Origin: Pseudomonas putida
GTDB taxonomy: Bacteria; Pseudomonadota; Gammaproteobacteria; Pseudomonadales; Pseudomonadaceae
Reading direction: 5' to 3'
Assembly: GCF_028682175.1 (NCBI RefSeq)
Contig: NZ_JANHKS010000047.1
Location: 1 to 42,075 of the forward strand
DNA: 42,075 nt
Shown here: positions 1 through 6,684 of the stretch, piece by piece
How the letters are laid out: every line of letters begins with the position of its first letter
How positions within the stretch are numbered: the first letter of the stretch is position 1
Position numbers and translations under genes: made by a program
The notes under the pieces: generated by a model
What the model saw: the letters and a program-made list of their open reading frames with translations, nothing else
The model's database searches: none
What the model was told of the DNA's origin: nothing

Positions 1-36
1 GACACACCGCCCCCGCCGGCAAGCCGTGCTGCTACA
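1..36. repeat. REP element, cut by window edge
   Basis: This is the right half of a REPIN. The interior GACACACCGCC is followed by the palindromic head GCCGGCAAGCCGTGCTGCTAC. The same head recurs at 1528-1616, 4804-4907, 9177-9242, 9900-9965, within 35075-35466, and at the other window edge. The left half lies outside the window. Confidence 0.85.
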
Positions 37-87
37 AAATCACCCGCACAAATGAGAACCGTTCGTCTTGAGGCATCTTGCATCTTT

Positions 88-105
88 CTTAAGATATATC
101 TTAAG
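88..105. promoter_or_regulatory. Perfect 18-bp palindrome, candidate PadR/YqjI-type operator
   Basis: CTTAAGATATATCTTAAG is a perfect 18-bp palindrome ending 35 bp before the PadR start. It is followed at once by a related half-site, GGTATATCTAA. Candidate promoter elements are TTGAGG (68-73) and, 16 bp on, TAAGAT (90-95), which overlaps the palindrome. A repressor bound here would block transcription of its own operon. AT-rich palindromes of this kind are known for PadR-family proteins. That this particular protein binds here is inference. Confidence 0.6.
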
Positions 106-140
106 GTATATCTAACGTAACGAGAGAGAGATGAAAGACG

Positions 141-734
141 ATGAGAGACCACTCACACGACCACCCCCATCACCACCGCCCTCACTTCGGCGATCACGGC
201 GACGGGCGTGATGGATTCGAGAAACGTACCGGCCGCGAGCGCGGTGGACGCGGCCCCCGGGTCTTCGCGCCCGGCGACCTGAAGCTGCTGCTGTTGGCAT
301 TGATTGCCGACCAGCCCTGCCACGGCTATGACCTGATCCGCCAGATCGAAGGCCTGTTCGACGGCGCCTACAGCCCAAGCCCCGGCGTGATCTACCCGAC
401 CCTGACCTTTCTTGAAGAAAGCGAGCTGATCACCGGCGACGCCGAAGGCGGCAAAAAGCGCTACCAGGTCACCGCAGCCGGCCAGCAATTCCTGGTGGAA
501 CAGGCCGTGGCGCTGGATGGCGTGAAGATGCGCATCGAGGTCAGCAAACGCTCACTGCGCGGCCATGACCGTCCGCCGGAGATCCACGAGGCGGTGCACA
601 ACCTGCGCCACGCCCTGCAAATGCATCACGGTCGCTGGACACCGGACGAAATCATCCGCGTGCGCGACCTGCTCAACGAAACCGCCAAAGCCGTTGTCGA
701 CGGCCCCCACACCCGTTCGGAGAAGCCGGTATGA
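141..734 (+). CDS. His-rich PadR-family repressor, YqjI-like
   Basis: This 197-residue protein is probably a metal-responsive transcriptional repressor of the next gene. The first ~20 residues are very His-rich (HSHDHPHHHRPH), a likely Ni/Fe-binding tail. They are followed by a PadR winged helix (~43-118) with the typical 'LLLLALIADQPCHGYDLI' and 'GVIYPTLTFLEE' segments, and a helical C-terminal dimerisation part. E. coli YqjI has the same design: a His-rich N-terminus and PadR domain, nickel-responsive, repressing the ferric reductase yqjH. Here the reductase gene overlaps the stop by 4 nt (ATGA), so the two form an operon rather than being divergent as in E. coli. A perfect palindrome lies just upstream. 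The ATG at 141 is the first in-frame start and has a weak AG-rich Shine-Dalgarno. Confidence 0.85.
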   Translation: MRDHSHDHPHHHRPHFGDHGDGRDGFEKRTGRERGGRGPRVFAPGDLKLLLLALIADQPCHGYDLIRQIEGLFDGAYSPSPGVIYPTLTFLEESELITGDAEGGKKRYQVTAAGQQFLVEQAVALDGVKMRIEVSKRSLRGHDRPPEIHEAVHNLRHALQMHHGRWTPDEIIRVRDLLNETAKAVVDGPHTRSEKPV

Positions 735-1501
735 ATTCACAGCAATCGATCCATCGCGTCAGCCATGAAATCAAGCGGCGCAAACTTCAAGTGTTGCGCG
801 TCACTGATATCACGCCACGCATGCGCCGCATCACCCTGCACGGTCCGCAACTGCAAGGCTTCATCAGCCTGGGCAGCGACGATCACGTCAAACTGCTGTT
901 CGCGACCACGCCAGAAGAACAGGCCGCGCTGGAAGACTTCATGCCCGGTTCGAACAACGACGGCCCTCGTCCTGCCATGCGCGACTACACGCCGCGCCGC
1001 TACGATGCGCAATCGGGCGAGCTGGACATCGATTTCGTGCTGCACGGTGACGGGCCTGCCGCTACCTGGGCGTCGCAGGCTGCGGTCGGTCAGTTTCTGT
1101 TCATCGCAGGTCCCCGCGGGTCGATGATCGTGCCGGACATGTTCGACAGCTACCTGTTGATCGGCGACGAAACCGCCCTGCCCGCCATCGCCCGCCGCCT
1201 GGAGGAATTGCCAGGCAATCGCCGTGCGCTGGTGGTGGTGGAAATCGAAGACAATGCCGAGCGCCAGACGCTGGAAAGCCAGGCCCAGGTGGAGGTGATC
1301 TGGGTGGTGCGCGGTGAGCGGGACCTGCTGGAGGTGACGCGCCAACTGACGCTGCCTGAGGGGGATCTTTACGCCTGGGTGGCGACTGAGTCGTCGCTGT
1401 CGCGCAAGGTACGCCGGGTGTTGCTTGATGAGTTCAAGCTCGATGAAGCGGCGGTGAAGGCGGCGGGCTATTGGCGTATCGCGGGTTCCGAGGAGGAATA
1501 A
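731..1501 (+). CDS. Siderophore-interacting FAD ferric reductase, YqjH/ViuB-like
   Basis: This 256-residue SIP-family flavoprotein is expected to reduce ferric siderophores in the cytoplasm with NAD(P)H and so release iron. Visible family features are the FAD-binding R-x-Y-T segment (RDYTPRRYD, ~83-91), a beta-barrel FAD domain with 'IAGPRGS', the 'LIGDETALPAI' nucleotide-side loop (~143-153), and the C-terminal 'GYWRIAG' signature. Length matches the family (~250-270). It overlaps the PadR gene by ATGA, which suggests translational coupling and control by that repressor. The TAA stop is followed 26 bp later by a REPIN, with no obvious terminator. Confidence 0.9.
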   Translation: MNSQQSIHRVSHEIKRRKLQVLRVTDITPRMRRITLHGPQLQGFISLGSDDHVKLLFATTPEEQAALEDFMPGSNNDGPRPAMRDYTPRRYDAQSGELDIDFVLHGDGPAATWASQAAVGQFLFIAGPRGSMIVPDMFDSYLLIGDETALPAIARRLEELPGNRRALVVVEIEDNAERQTLESQAQVEVIWVVRGERDLLEVTRQLTLPEGDLYAWVATESSLSRKVRRVLLDEFKLDEAAVKAAGYWRIAGSEEE

Positions 1502-1527
1502 ACCGCCCTTGAACTCAGCGCCATCTC

Positions 1528-1616
1528 GTAGCAGCACGGCTTGCCGGCGGGGGCGGTGTGTCAGCGATGAATAAGTTGACTGACACACCGCTCCCGCCGG
1601 CAAGCCGTGCTGCTAC
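1528..1616. repeat. REPIN (inverted pair of family-A REPs)
   Basis: The left head GTAGCAGCACGGCTTGCCGG is inverted to the right head CCGGCAAGCCGTGCTGCTAC. The inner arms GGTGTGTCAG and CTGACACACC also pair, so the whole unit can fold as one long hairpin. It lies between two genes pointing toward each other. Confidence 0.9.
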
Positions 1617-1657
1617 GGACGAGTCAGTTCAGGGAGGTGTGTGTCGTCTGACTCACC

Positions 1658-1682
1658 GCATCGCGGGCAAGCGCGCTCCTAC
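1658..1682. repeat. Single REP of another family, overlapping a stop codon
   Basis: CATCGCGGGCAAGCGCGCTC followed by CTAC is a REP head of a different family from its neighbour. It is preceded by a degraded REPIN interior (GTGTGTC...TGACTCACCGC, from ~1640). Its terminal CTAC, read leftward as GTAG, provides the TAG stop of the Pr6Pr gene. Confidence 0.75.
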
Positions 1683-2341
1683 GGGGCTGGGTGGGGCGAT
1701 CTTGCTTTATCTACCAGCCAGATCAGCAAACCGACCCCCACGAAGCCCGCCAGCACACCCAGCGCATTGGTCATGGCTGCCGCAAGGCCCAGCGTGCCAA
1801 TGTCCAGGAACGGGTAGACATAATCGCCAATCATGTCGCCCCGGACCAGCAAATAACCGAAATACATAACCGGGTACAGCATCCACGCCAGGACGTGTTT
1901 GAACCTGAGCGTGCCCTTGCGCACGAACAGCCACCAATACCCCAGAAACACCAGCGGCATGACGTCGTGCAGCAGTTCATCGGCCAGCCACTGCCAGCCC
2001 TGCGGGCTCCACAAATGGCGCAGCAGCAGGCTGTAGGCAATGCCGACCACCACAATGCTTGCGGTGATGCCGCTGCACACGGCAGGTGATCTGAAAAAAC
2101 GATGGCCCGCCGAGTGCCGATCGGTGATGGCGCAGGTCAGCGCGGTCGCGACCAGGGTATTGGTCAGCACCGTGAAATAGCTGAAGAATTTCACCAGCCC
2201 GCCGAGCAGGCTGGCCTGATCGGTCCAGCGCCCCCACAACACCAGATACAACTGCACCGCCAGCGCGAACCAGCCAAGCAGCATGGCGGCGGTGGCGTAG
2301 GTGCGTTGTCCTGGCCTCAGTTGCAGTGTCTGGCTGTGCAT
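1679..2341 (-). CDS. Pr6Pr family six-helix membrane protein
   Basis: About 220 residues with six hydrophobic segments and the family's conserved Trp/Tyr/Pro pattern ('FFSYFTVLTNTLVA', 'LLHDVMPLVFLGYWWLF', 'YPVMYFGYLLVRG', 'YVYPFLDI'). Pr6Pr proteins are inner-membrane proteins related to FAR-17a/AIG1-type hydrolases. Their role in bacteria is unknown and I assign no function. The ATG at 2341 is preferred because AGGGA precedes it by about 9 nt. An upstream ATG at 2365 overlaps the previous stop (TGATG) and would add eight residues. The TAG stop is supplied by the REP at 1658-1682. It is co-transcribed with the VF530 gene upstream. Confidence 0.75.
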   Translation of the reverse strand: MHSQTLQLRPGQRTYATAAMLLGWFALAVQLYLVLWGRWTDQASLLGGLVKFFSYFTVLTNTLVATALTCAITDRHSAGHRFFRSPAVCSGITASIVVVGIAYSLLLRHLWSPQGWQWLADELLHDVMPLVFLGYWWLFVRKGTLRFKHVLAWMLYPVMYFGYLLVRGDMIGDYVYPFLDIGTLGLAAAMTNALGVLAGFVGVGLLIWLVDKARSPHPAP

Positions 2342-2364
2342 CACGGGCGATCCCTGTACAGGCA

Positions 2365-2592
2365 TCACCAACGCTTGGTGCGCGCCAGTTTCACGTACAA
2401 CGCCTCGACCTTCTCCCGCGCCCAGGGCGTCTTGCGCAGAAAGGTCAGGCTCGACTTGATGCTGGGGTCGCTCTTGAAGCAGCGAATGTCGATGCGCTCG
2501 GCCAGGCCCGACCACTCGTAGTGCTCGACCAGCGCGTTGAGAATCTGCTCGAGGGTCACGCCGTGCAGCGGGTCGGTATTGGGTGTAGTCAT
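2365..2592 (-). CDS. VF530 family small DNA-binding protein (DUF2132)
   Basis: A 75-residue protein matching the VF530 family throughout: 'DPLHGVTLEQILNALVEHY', 'IRCFKSDPSIKSSLTFLRKT', 'PWAREKVEALYV'. The Vibrio fischeri prototype is a small helical fold thought to bind DNA; its cellular role is not established. The ATG at 2592 gives the usual ~75-residue length, whereas an in-frame upstream start at 2664 would add an unconserved leader. The stop TGA overlaps an ATG of the downstream frame (TGATG). It diverges from the TonB receptor gene across a ~160-bp gap containing a Zur-like box. Confidence 0.85.
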   Translation of the reverse strand: MTTPNTDPLHGVTLEQILNALVEHYEWSGLAERIDIRCFKSDPSIKSSLTFLRKTPWAREKVEALYVKLARTKRW

Positions 2593-2690
2593 GGCAGGGG
2601 CCTGTTTGCATTCATGAAATCTTGAGGTGCGCACCTTAGCCGAAAGCGTAGCTGCATACAGCACGATTCCAAAATGATTGCATTTTTAAT

Positions 2691-2703
2691 GTTATGTTAT
2701 AAC
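2691..2703. promoter_or_regulatory. Candidate Zur box
   Basis: GTTAT-GTT-ATAAC is an inverted repeat with a 3-nt spacer in an AT-rich island of otherwise GC-rich DNA. It contains the perfect palindrome TGTTATAACA (2695-2704). It closely resembles the gammaproteobacterial Zur consensus (GTTATANTATAAC) and lies 47 bp before the start of a ZnuD-like receptor, consistent with zinc-dependent repression. Confidence 0.7.
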
Positions 2704-2750
2704 AATAAAAAGCTAACCATTGAGTCTCACCCCCGCCAAGGAACCGCTGC

Positions 2751-4781
2751 ATGTCCCGCCCCTCGAAATCCCGGCTCTGGCGCCTCACGCCACTGGCCAC
2801 CGCCCTGCTGGTCGCCTCCCCCGCATTCGCCATCGAGCTTGAACAGCAAACCATCACCGCCAACCCATTAGGCAGCGACCAACTGGCCTCACCCAGCACC
2901 GTGCTCACAGGTGACGATCTGACCCTGCAACAGAAAGGCAGCCTGGGTGAAACCCTGAACAAGCAGCCGGGTGTGTCTTCGTCGTACTTCGGACCCGGCG
3001 CGAGCCGGCCGATCATTCGCGGACTGGACGGCGACCGCATTCGCCTGCTGCGCAACGGCGTAGGTGCTCTGGATGCTTCGTCGCTGTCCTACGATCACGC
3101 GGTGCCGCTGGACCCGGTCAACGTCGACCGCATTGAGATCGTTCGTGGCCCGGCTGCGTTGCTCTACGGCGGCAGCGCCATCGGCGGCGTGGTCAACACT
3201 TTCGACAACCGCATCCCCACCGAGGCGATCGAAGGCATTCAGGGTGCCGGCGAGCTGCGCTACGGCGGCGCCGACACCACTCGCAGCACCGCAGGCAAGC
3301 TGGAAGCGGGCAACGGCACCTTTGCCTTGCACCTGGACGCCAATGCCCGGGAATTTAACGATCTAAAGATTCCCGGTTACGCACGCACCGCCGACGAACG
3401 CGCCCGCGATCCCGATGGCGACGACAAGAAGCACCGTCTGGGCAACAGCGACGGGCGTCAGGACGGCGGTGCCATCGGTGGTTCCTACACCTGGGACGAC
3501 GGCTACGCGGGCCTGTCCTACAGCAACTACGACGCCAACTACGGATCGCCCGCCGAGCAGGACGTGCGCATCCGCATGAAGCAGGATCACTACGCGTTCG
3601 CTTCGGAAATCCGCAACCTGGCGGGCCCCTTCAGCTCGGTGAAACTCGACGCCGGTTACACCGAATACAAGCACATGGAGATCGAGGACGGCGAAGTGGG
3701 CACCACCTTCAAGAACAAGGGTTACGAGGCCCGTGTCGAAGCGCGCCACCAGCCCATCGGTCCGTTGAACGGGGTGATCGGCGCACAGGTCAGCCGCAGC
3801 GAATTCTCGGCGCTGGGCGAAGAAGCCTTCGTGCCGCAGACCGATACCGAGACCGGCGCCCTGTTCATTCTCGAAGAACTGCAAGCCACCGACCGCCTGA
3901 AACTGAGCCTGGGCGGTCGCCTGGAACACACCACGGTGGATCCGGACGCCCAAGGCAAGGAACGCTTCGCCAACGCCGACAGCTCCAGCAGTTTCACCGC
4001 TGGCAGCCTTTCCACCGGTGCGGTCTACACCCTGACCCCGGTGTGGTCGCTGGCCGCCACCCTGGGCTACACCGAGCGCGCCCCGACCTTCTACGAGCTG
4101 TACGCCAACGGCGCCCACGTCGCGACCGGCACCTACGAAGTCGGCAATGCCAACCTGTCGAAGGAAAAGGCCGTCTCCAGCGACCTGGCGCTGCGCTTCG
4201 ACAACGGCACGCACAAAGGCAGCTTCGGCGTGTTCTACAGCCGCTTCTCCAATTACATCGGGCTGTTGGGGACAGGTCGTACGCTCAATGATGACGGCGA
4301 GGAGGACGCGGACGGCATTCCGGAATACACCTACTCGGGCGTGAAGGCGCGCTTTGTCGGATTCGAGGCGCAAGATCGCTGGAAACTGGGCGAAAGCCAG
4401 TACGGAAAATTCGCGCTGGAGCTCTCGGGCGACTACACCCGCGCCACCAATCTGGACACTGGCGAAGCCTTGCCGCGCATCGCCCCGCTGCGTCTGAACA
4501 GCGGGCTGGTGTGGGAACTGGACAAATGGCAGGCGCGGATCGACGTCGAACACGCCGCCTCCCAGGGCCGGGTGCCGGACAACGAGAGCGGCACCGACGG
4601 CTATACAACGCTGGGGGCCAGCGCCGGTTACAAATTCAACGTGGGTGAGAGTCAGTGGCTGGCGTTCGTCAACGGCGAGAACTTGACCAACCAGACCGTG
4701 CGCTACGCCAGCTCCATCCTGCGCGACATCGCCCCGGCGCAGGGGCGCAGCATTGAAGTGGGGTTGCGCACAACGTTCTGA
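2751..4781 (+). CDS. znuD: TonB-dependent outer-membrane receptor, ZnuD-like (zinc)
   Basis: A 676-residue outer-membrane receptor. The signal peptide is residues 1-27 (cleavage after ASPAFA). A TonB box-like segment lies near 31-38, the plug runs over ~45-155 with 'PIIRGLDGDRIRLLRNG' and 'IEIVRGPAALLYGGSAIGG', and a 22-strand barrel follows, ending in aromatic Phe (RTTF). The extracellular loop 'ARDPDGDDKKHRLGNSDG' (~215-235) is charged and could take part in metal capture. The plug, barrel and length fit the ZnuD/PA0781 group of zinc-regulated receptors. The Zur-type box immediately upstream is the main reason to prefer zinc over another substrate. Substrate specificity is inferred, not shown. 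Confidence 0.8.
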   Translation: MSRPSKSRLWRLTPLATALLVASPAFAIELEQQTITANPLGSDQLASPSTVLTGDDLTLQQKGSLGETLNKQPGVSSSYFGPGASRPIIRGLDGDRIRLLRNGVGALDASSLSYDHAVPLDPVNVDRIEIVRGPAALLYGGSAIGGVVNTFDNRIPTEAIEGIQGAGELRYGGADTTRSTAGKLEAGNGTFALHLDANAREFNDLKIPGYARTADERARDPDGDDKKHRLGNSDGRQDGGAIGGSYTWDDGYAGLSYSNYDANYGSPAEQDVRIRMKQDHYAFASEIRNLAGPFSSVKLDAGYTEYKHMEIEDGEVGTTFKNKGYEARVEARHQPIGPLNGVIGAQVSRSEFSALGEEAFVPQTDTETGALFILEELQATDRLKLSLGGRLEHTTVDPDAQGKERFANADSSSSFTAGSLSTGAVYTLTPVWSLAATLGYTERAPTFYELYANGAHVATGTYEVGNANLSKEKAVSSDLALRFDNGTHKGSFGVFYSRFSNYIGLLGTGRTLNDDGEEDADGIPEYTYSGVKARFVGFEAQDRWKLGESQYGKFALELSGDYTRATNLDTGEALPRIAPLRLNSGLVWELDKWQARIDVEHAASQGRVPDNESGTDGYTTLGASAGYKFNVGESQWLAFVNGENLTNQTVRYASSILRDIAPAQGRSIEVGLRTTF

Positions 4782-4803
4782 TTCGCGAATTCACCTCGGC
4801 CCC

Positions 4804-4907
4804 GTAGCAGCCCGGCCGGGCGGCGCTCCGCTTGCCGGCGGGGGCGGTGTGTCAGACAGAACATTCGTCACTGACACACCGCCCCCGCCGGCAAGCCGTG
4901 CTGCTAC
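4804..4907. repeat. REPIN with an altered left head
   Basis: The right head is standard family A (GCCGGCAAGCCGTGCTGCTAC) and the interior arms GGTGTGTCAG and CTGACACACC are intact. The left head has about 16 extra bases between GTAGCAG and CTTGCCGGCG, including the perfect palindrome CCCGGCCGGG (4811-4820). Confidence 0.85.
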
Positions 4908-5183
4908 GGGGATTGGTGCCAGCCTTTGTAAAGGTTATCCATCCCCCATTACATCTGTCGCTCTGCCCAACCCTTACCCACACTAAGGGACAGCGCTACC
5001 CCACCTTTTCAACACTGTTGCGCGATATGTAACTATTCATGTCGCAAAATCGTCTTTTTAAAAAATGATTAGCCCCCTATCATCGCGCCGCGTTGAGGGC
5101 TGAATCGTTTCTCTTCGCAATCTGTCAAGTTTTGTCACGCGGCTTATCGACGCAGCACGCGCCTGCGCCGTACCCAGATCACC

Positions 5184-5191
5184 AAAAAGAA
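5184..5191 (+). promoter_or_regulatory. A-rich Crc/Hfq-type motif at the oprB ribosome-binding region
   Basis: AAAAAGAA fits the AANAANAA pattern bound by Hfq-Crc in Pseudomonas mRNAs. It lies 11 nt before the oprB ATG, where a GGAG-type Shine-Dalgarno is missing. Catabolite repression of a sugar porin by this route is plausible, but the motif is short and may occur by chance. Confidence 0.35.
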
Positions 5192-5202
5192 TTCATCGCC
5201 CT

Positions 5203-6567
5203 ATGCCTTTCCATTCGAAACGCTGCACCCACCTTCGCCCGATTCGTCATCGCCACCTCCTGGGGCTCGCCACGCTGACCCTGGCCACCTGCGCCCAGGC
5301 CACACCCGCGTTCGACAGTGAATCTCCCTGGATGCTGGGCGACTGGGGCGGCAAGCGCACGGAGCTTTCGCAGCAGGGCTATGACTTCAAGCTCGACACG
5401 GTCGTGGAAGTGGGTTCCAACCTGCACGGCGGCTACAACCATGACAAGGCCACCCGCTACGCCGACCAGTTCGCCCTCGGCGCGCACATGGACCTGCAGA
5501 AGATCCTCGGCTGGCATGACGCCGAGTTCCAGGTGACGCTGACCAACCGCAACGGCGACAACATCAGCAATGACCGCATCGGCGACCCGCGCGTGGGCAC
5601 TATCTCCTCGGCCCAGGAAGTCTGGGGCCGTGGCAACGTCACGCGCCTGACCGACCTGTGGTACCAGCAGAAGTTTTTCGACCAGAAGCTCAGCGTCAAG
5701 GTCGGTCGTTTCAACGAAGGCGAAGACTTCAACACCTTCCCCTGCGACTTCCAGAACCTGTCGTTCTGCGGTTCGCAAGTGGGCAACTGGGGCGGCGGCA
5801 TCTGGTACAACTGGCCGATCAGCCAGTGGGCCATGCGCGTCAAATACCAGCTCACTCCCGAGCTGTTCGTGCAGGTCGGTGCGTTCGAGCAGAACCCGTC
5901 GAACCTGGAAAACGACAACAACTTCAAGCTCAGCGGCAGCGGCACCCAGGGCGCCGTATTGCCGGTGGAGCTGGTCTGGGCGCCGAAGGTCAATGACCTG
6001 CCGGGCGAATACCGCCTGGGTTACTACTACAGCACCGCCGACAGCACGGACGTGTACAAGGACAGCAATGGCGGTTACGCAGCGCTGAGTGGTGAAGAGC
6101 ATGCGCCGTCGTCCAGCAAGCACGGCATGTGGCTGACCCTGCGCCAGCAGGTGACGAGCCAGGCCAGCGACAACAGCCGCGGCCTGAGCCTGTTCGCCAA
6201 CGGCACCCTGCACGACAAGAAAACCAACATGATCGACAACTACGTCGCACTGGGCGCCACCTACACCGGCCCGTTCGACGCGCGTCCCAAGGATGACATC
6301 GGCCTGGCAGTCGGCCGCATCCACGTAAACCCGGCCTACCGCAAGAACATCAACCTGCAGAACCAGGCCAAAAACCTCAGCGACTACAACGATTCGTCTT
6401 TCCTGCCCGTGCAGGACACCGAATACAACGCCGAGCTTTACTACGGCGTGCACGTCACCAACTGGCTGACCGTGCGCCCCAACCTGCAATTCATTCGTCA
6501 TCCGGGCGGCGTGAGCCAGGTCGATGACGCACTGGTGGCGGGCCTGAAGATTCAGTCCTCGTTCTGA
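5203..6567 (+). CDS. oprB: Carbohydrate-selective porin, OprB family
   Basis: A 454-residue outer-membrane porin with signal peptide 1-32 (LATCAQAT-PAFD). The family features are the 'WMLGDWGGKRTELSQQGYDF' opening, the 'NVTRLTDLWYQQKF' and 'KVGRFNEGEDFN' strands, a Cys pair in 'FPCDFQNLSFCGSQ', and the terminal strand ending 'LKIQSSF'. OprB porins admit glucose and other sugars. The next gene is PQQ glucose dehydrogenase, 117 bp downstream with no terminator between them, so the pair would import glucose into the periplasm and oxidise it there. P. aeruginosa has the same pairing (PA2291-PA2290, from memory). It is probably a second OprB copy rather than the one in the main glucose-uptake operon. 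Confidence 0.9.
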   Translation: MPFHSKRCTHLRPIRHRHLLGLATLTLATCAQATPAFDSESPWMLGDWGGKRTELSQQGYDFKLDTVVEVGSNLHGGYNHDKATRYADQFALGAHMDLQKILGWHDAEFQVTLTNRNGDNISNDRIGDPRVGTISSAQEVWGRGNVTRLTDLWYQQKFFDQKLSVKVGRFNEGEDFNTFPCDFQNLSFCGSQVGNWGGGIWYNWPISQWAMRVKYQLTPELFVQVGAFEQNPSNLENDNNFKLSGSGTQGAVLPVELVWAPKVNDLPGEYRLGYYYSTADSTDVYKDSNGGYAALSGEEHAPSSSKHGMWLTLRQQVTSQASDNSRGLSLFANGTLHDKKTNMIDNYVALGATYTGPFDARPKDDIGLAVGRIHVNPAYRKNINLQNQAKNLSDYNDSSFLPVQDTEYNAELYYGVHVTNWLTVRPNLQFIRHPGGVSQVDDALVAGLKIQSSF

Positions 6568-6597
6568 TCCACCTTTCTATACCGCATTTGAGGAACT

Positions 6598-6636
6598 AGC
6601 GTGAAGGCTGTGGCTTCAAAGCTTCAGCCCCACGCT
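6598..6636 (+). other. Intercistronic stem-loop between oprB and gcd
   Basis: AGCGTG (6598-6603) pairs with CACGCT (6631-6636), GGCTG (6606-6610) with CAGCC (6625-6629), and GCTT/AAGC pair near the loop. No U-tract follows, so it is not a classical terminator. It may stabilise the oprB 3' end or set unequal expression of porin and dehydrogenase. Confidence 0.55.
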
Positions 6637-6684
6637 GCAAAGGGACTTGGCGTCAACCAATTAATCGTTACGGAGTACGACACT

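Larger units (their letters stand above)
4782..5202. other. 421-bp intergenic region: REPIN plus oprB leader
   Basis: 4804-4907 is a REPIN (listed separately). The remaining ~295 bp hold no convincing gene. There is an AT-rich tract near 5050-5085 that may carry the oprB promoter, but I find no clear -35/-10 pair and no recognisable HexR or PtxS operator. An A-rich motif lies just before the oprB start (5184-5191). Confidence 0.6.

Noticed and set aside
6601..6684. GTG at 6601 as the gcd start
   Set aside because: The GTG lies in a stem-loop and would add 28 unconserved residues. ATG 6685 has a GGAG ribosome site and gives the family length.
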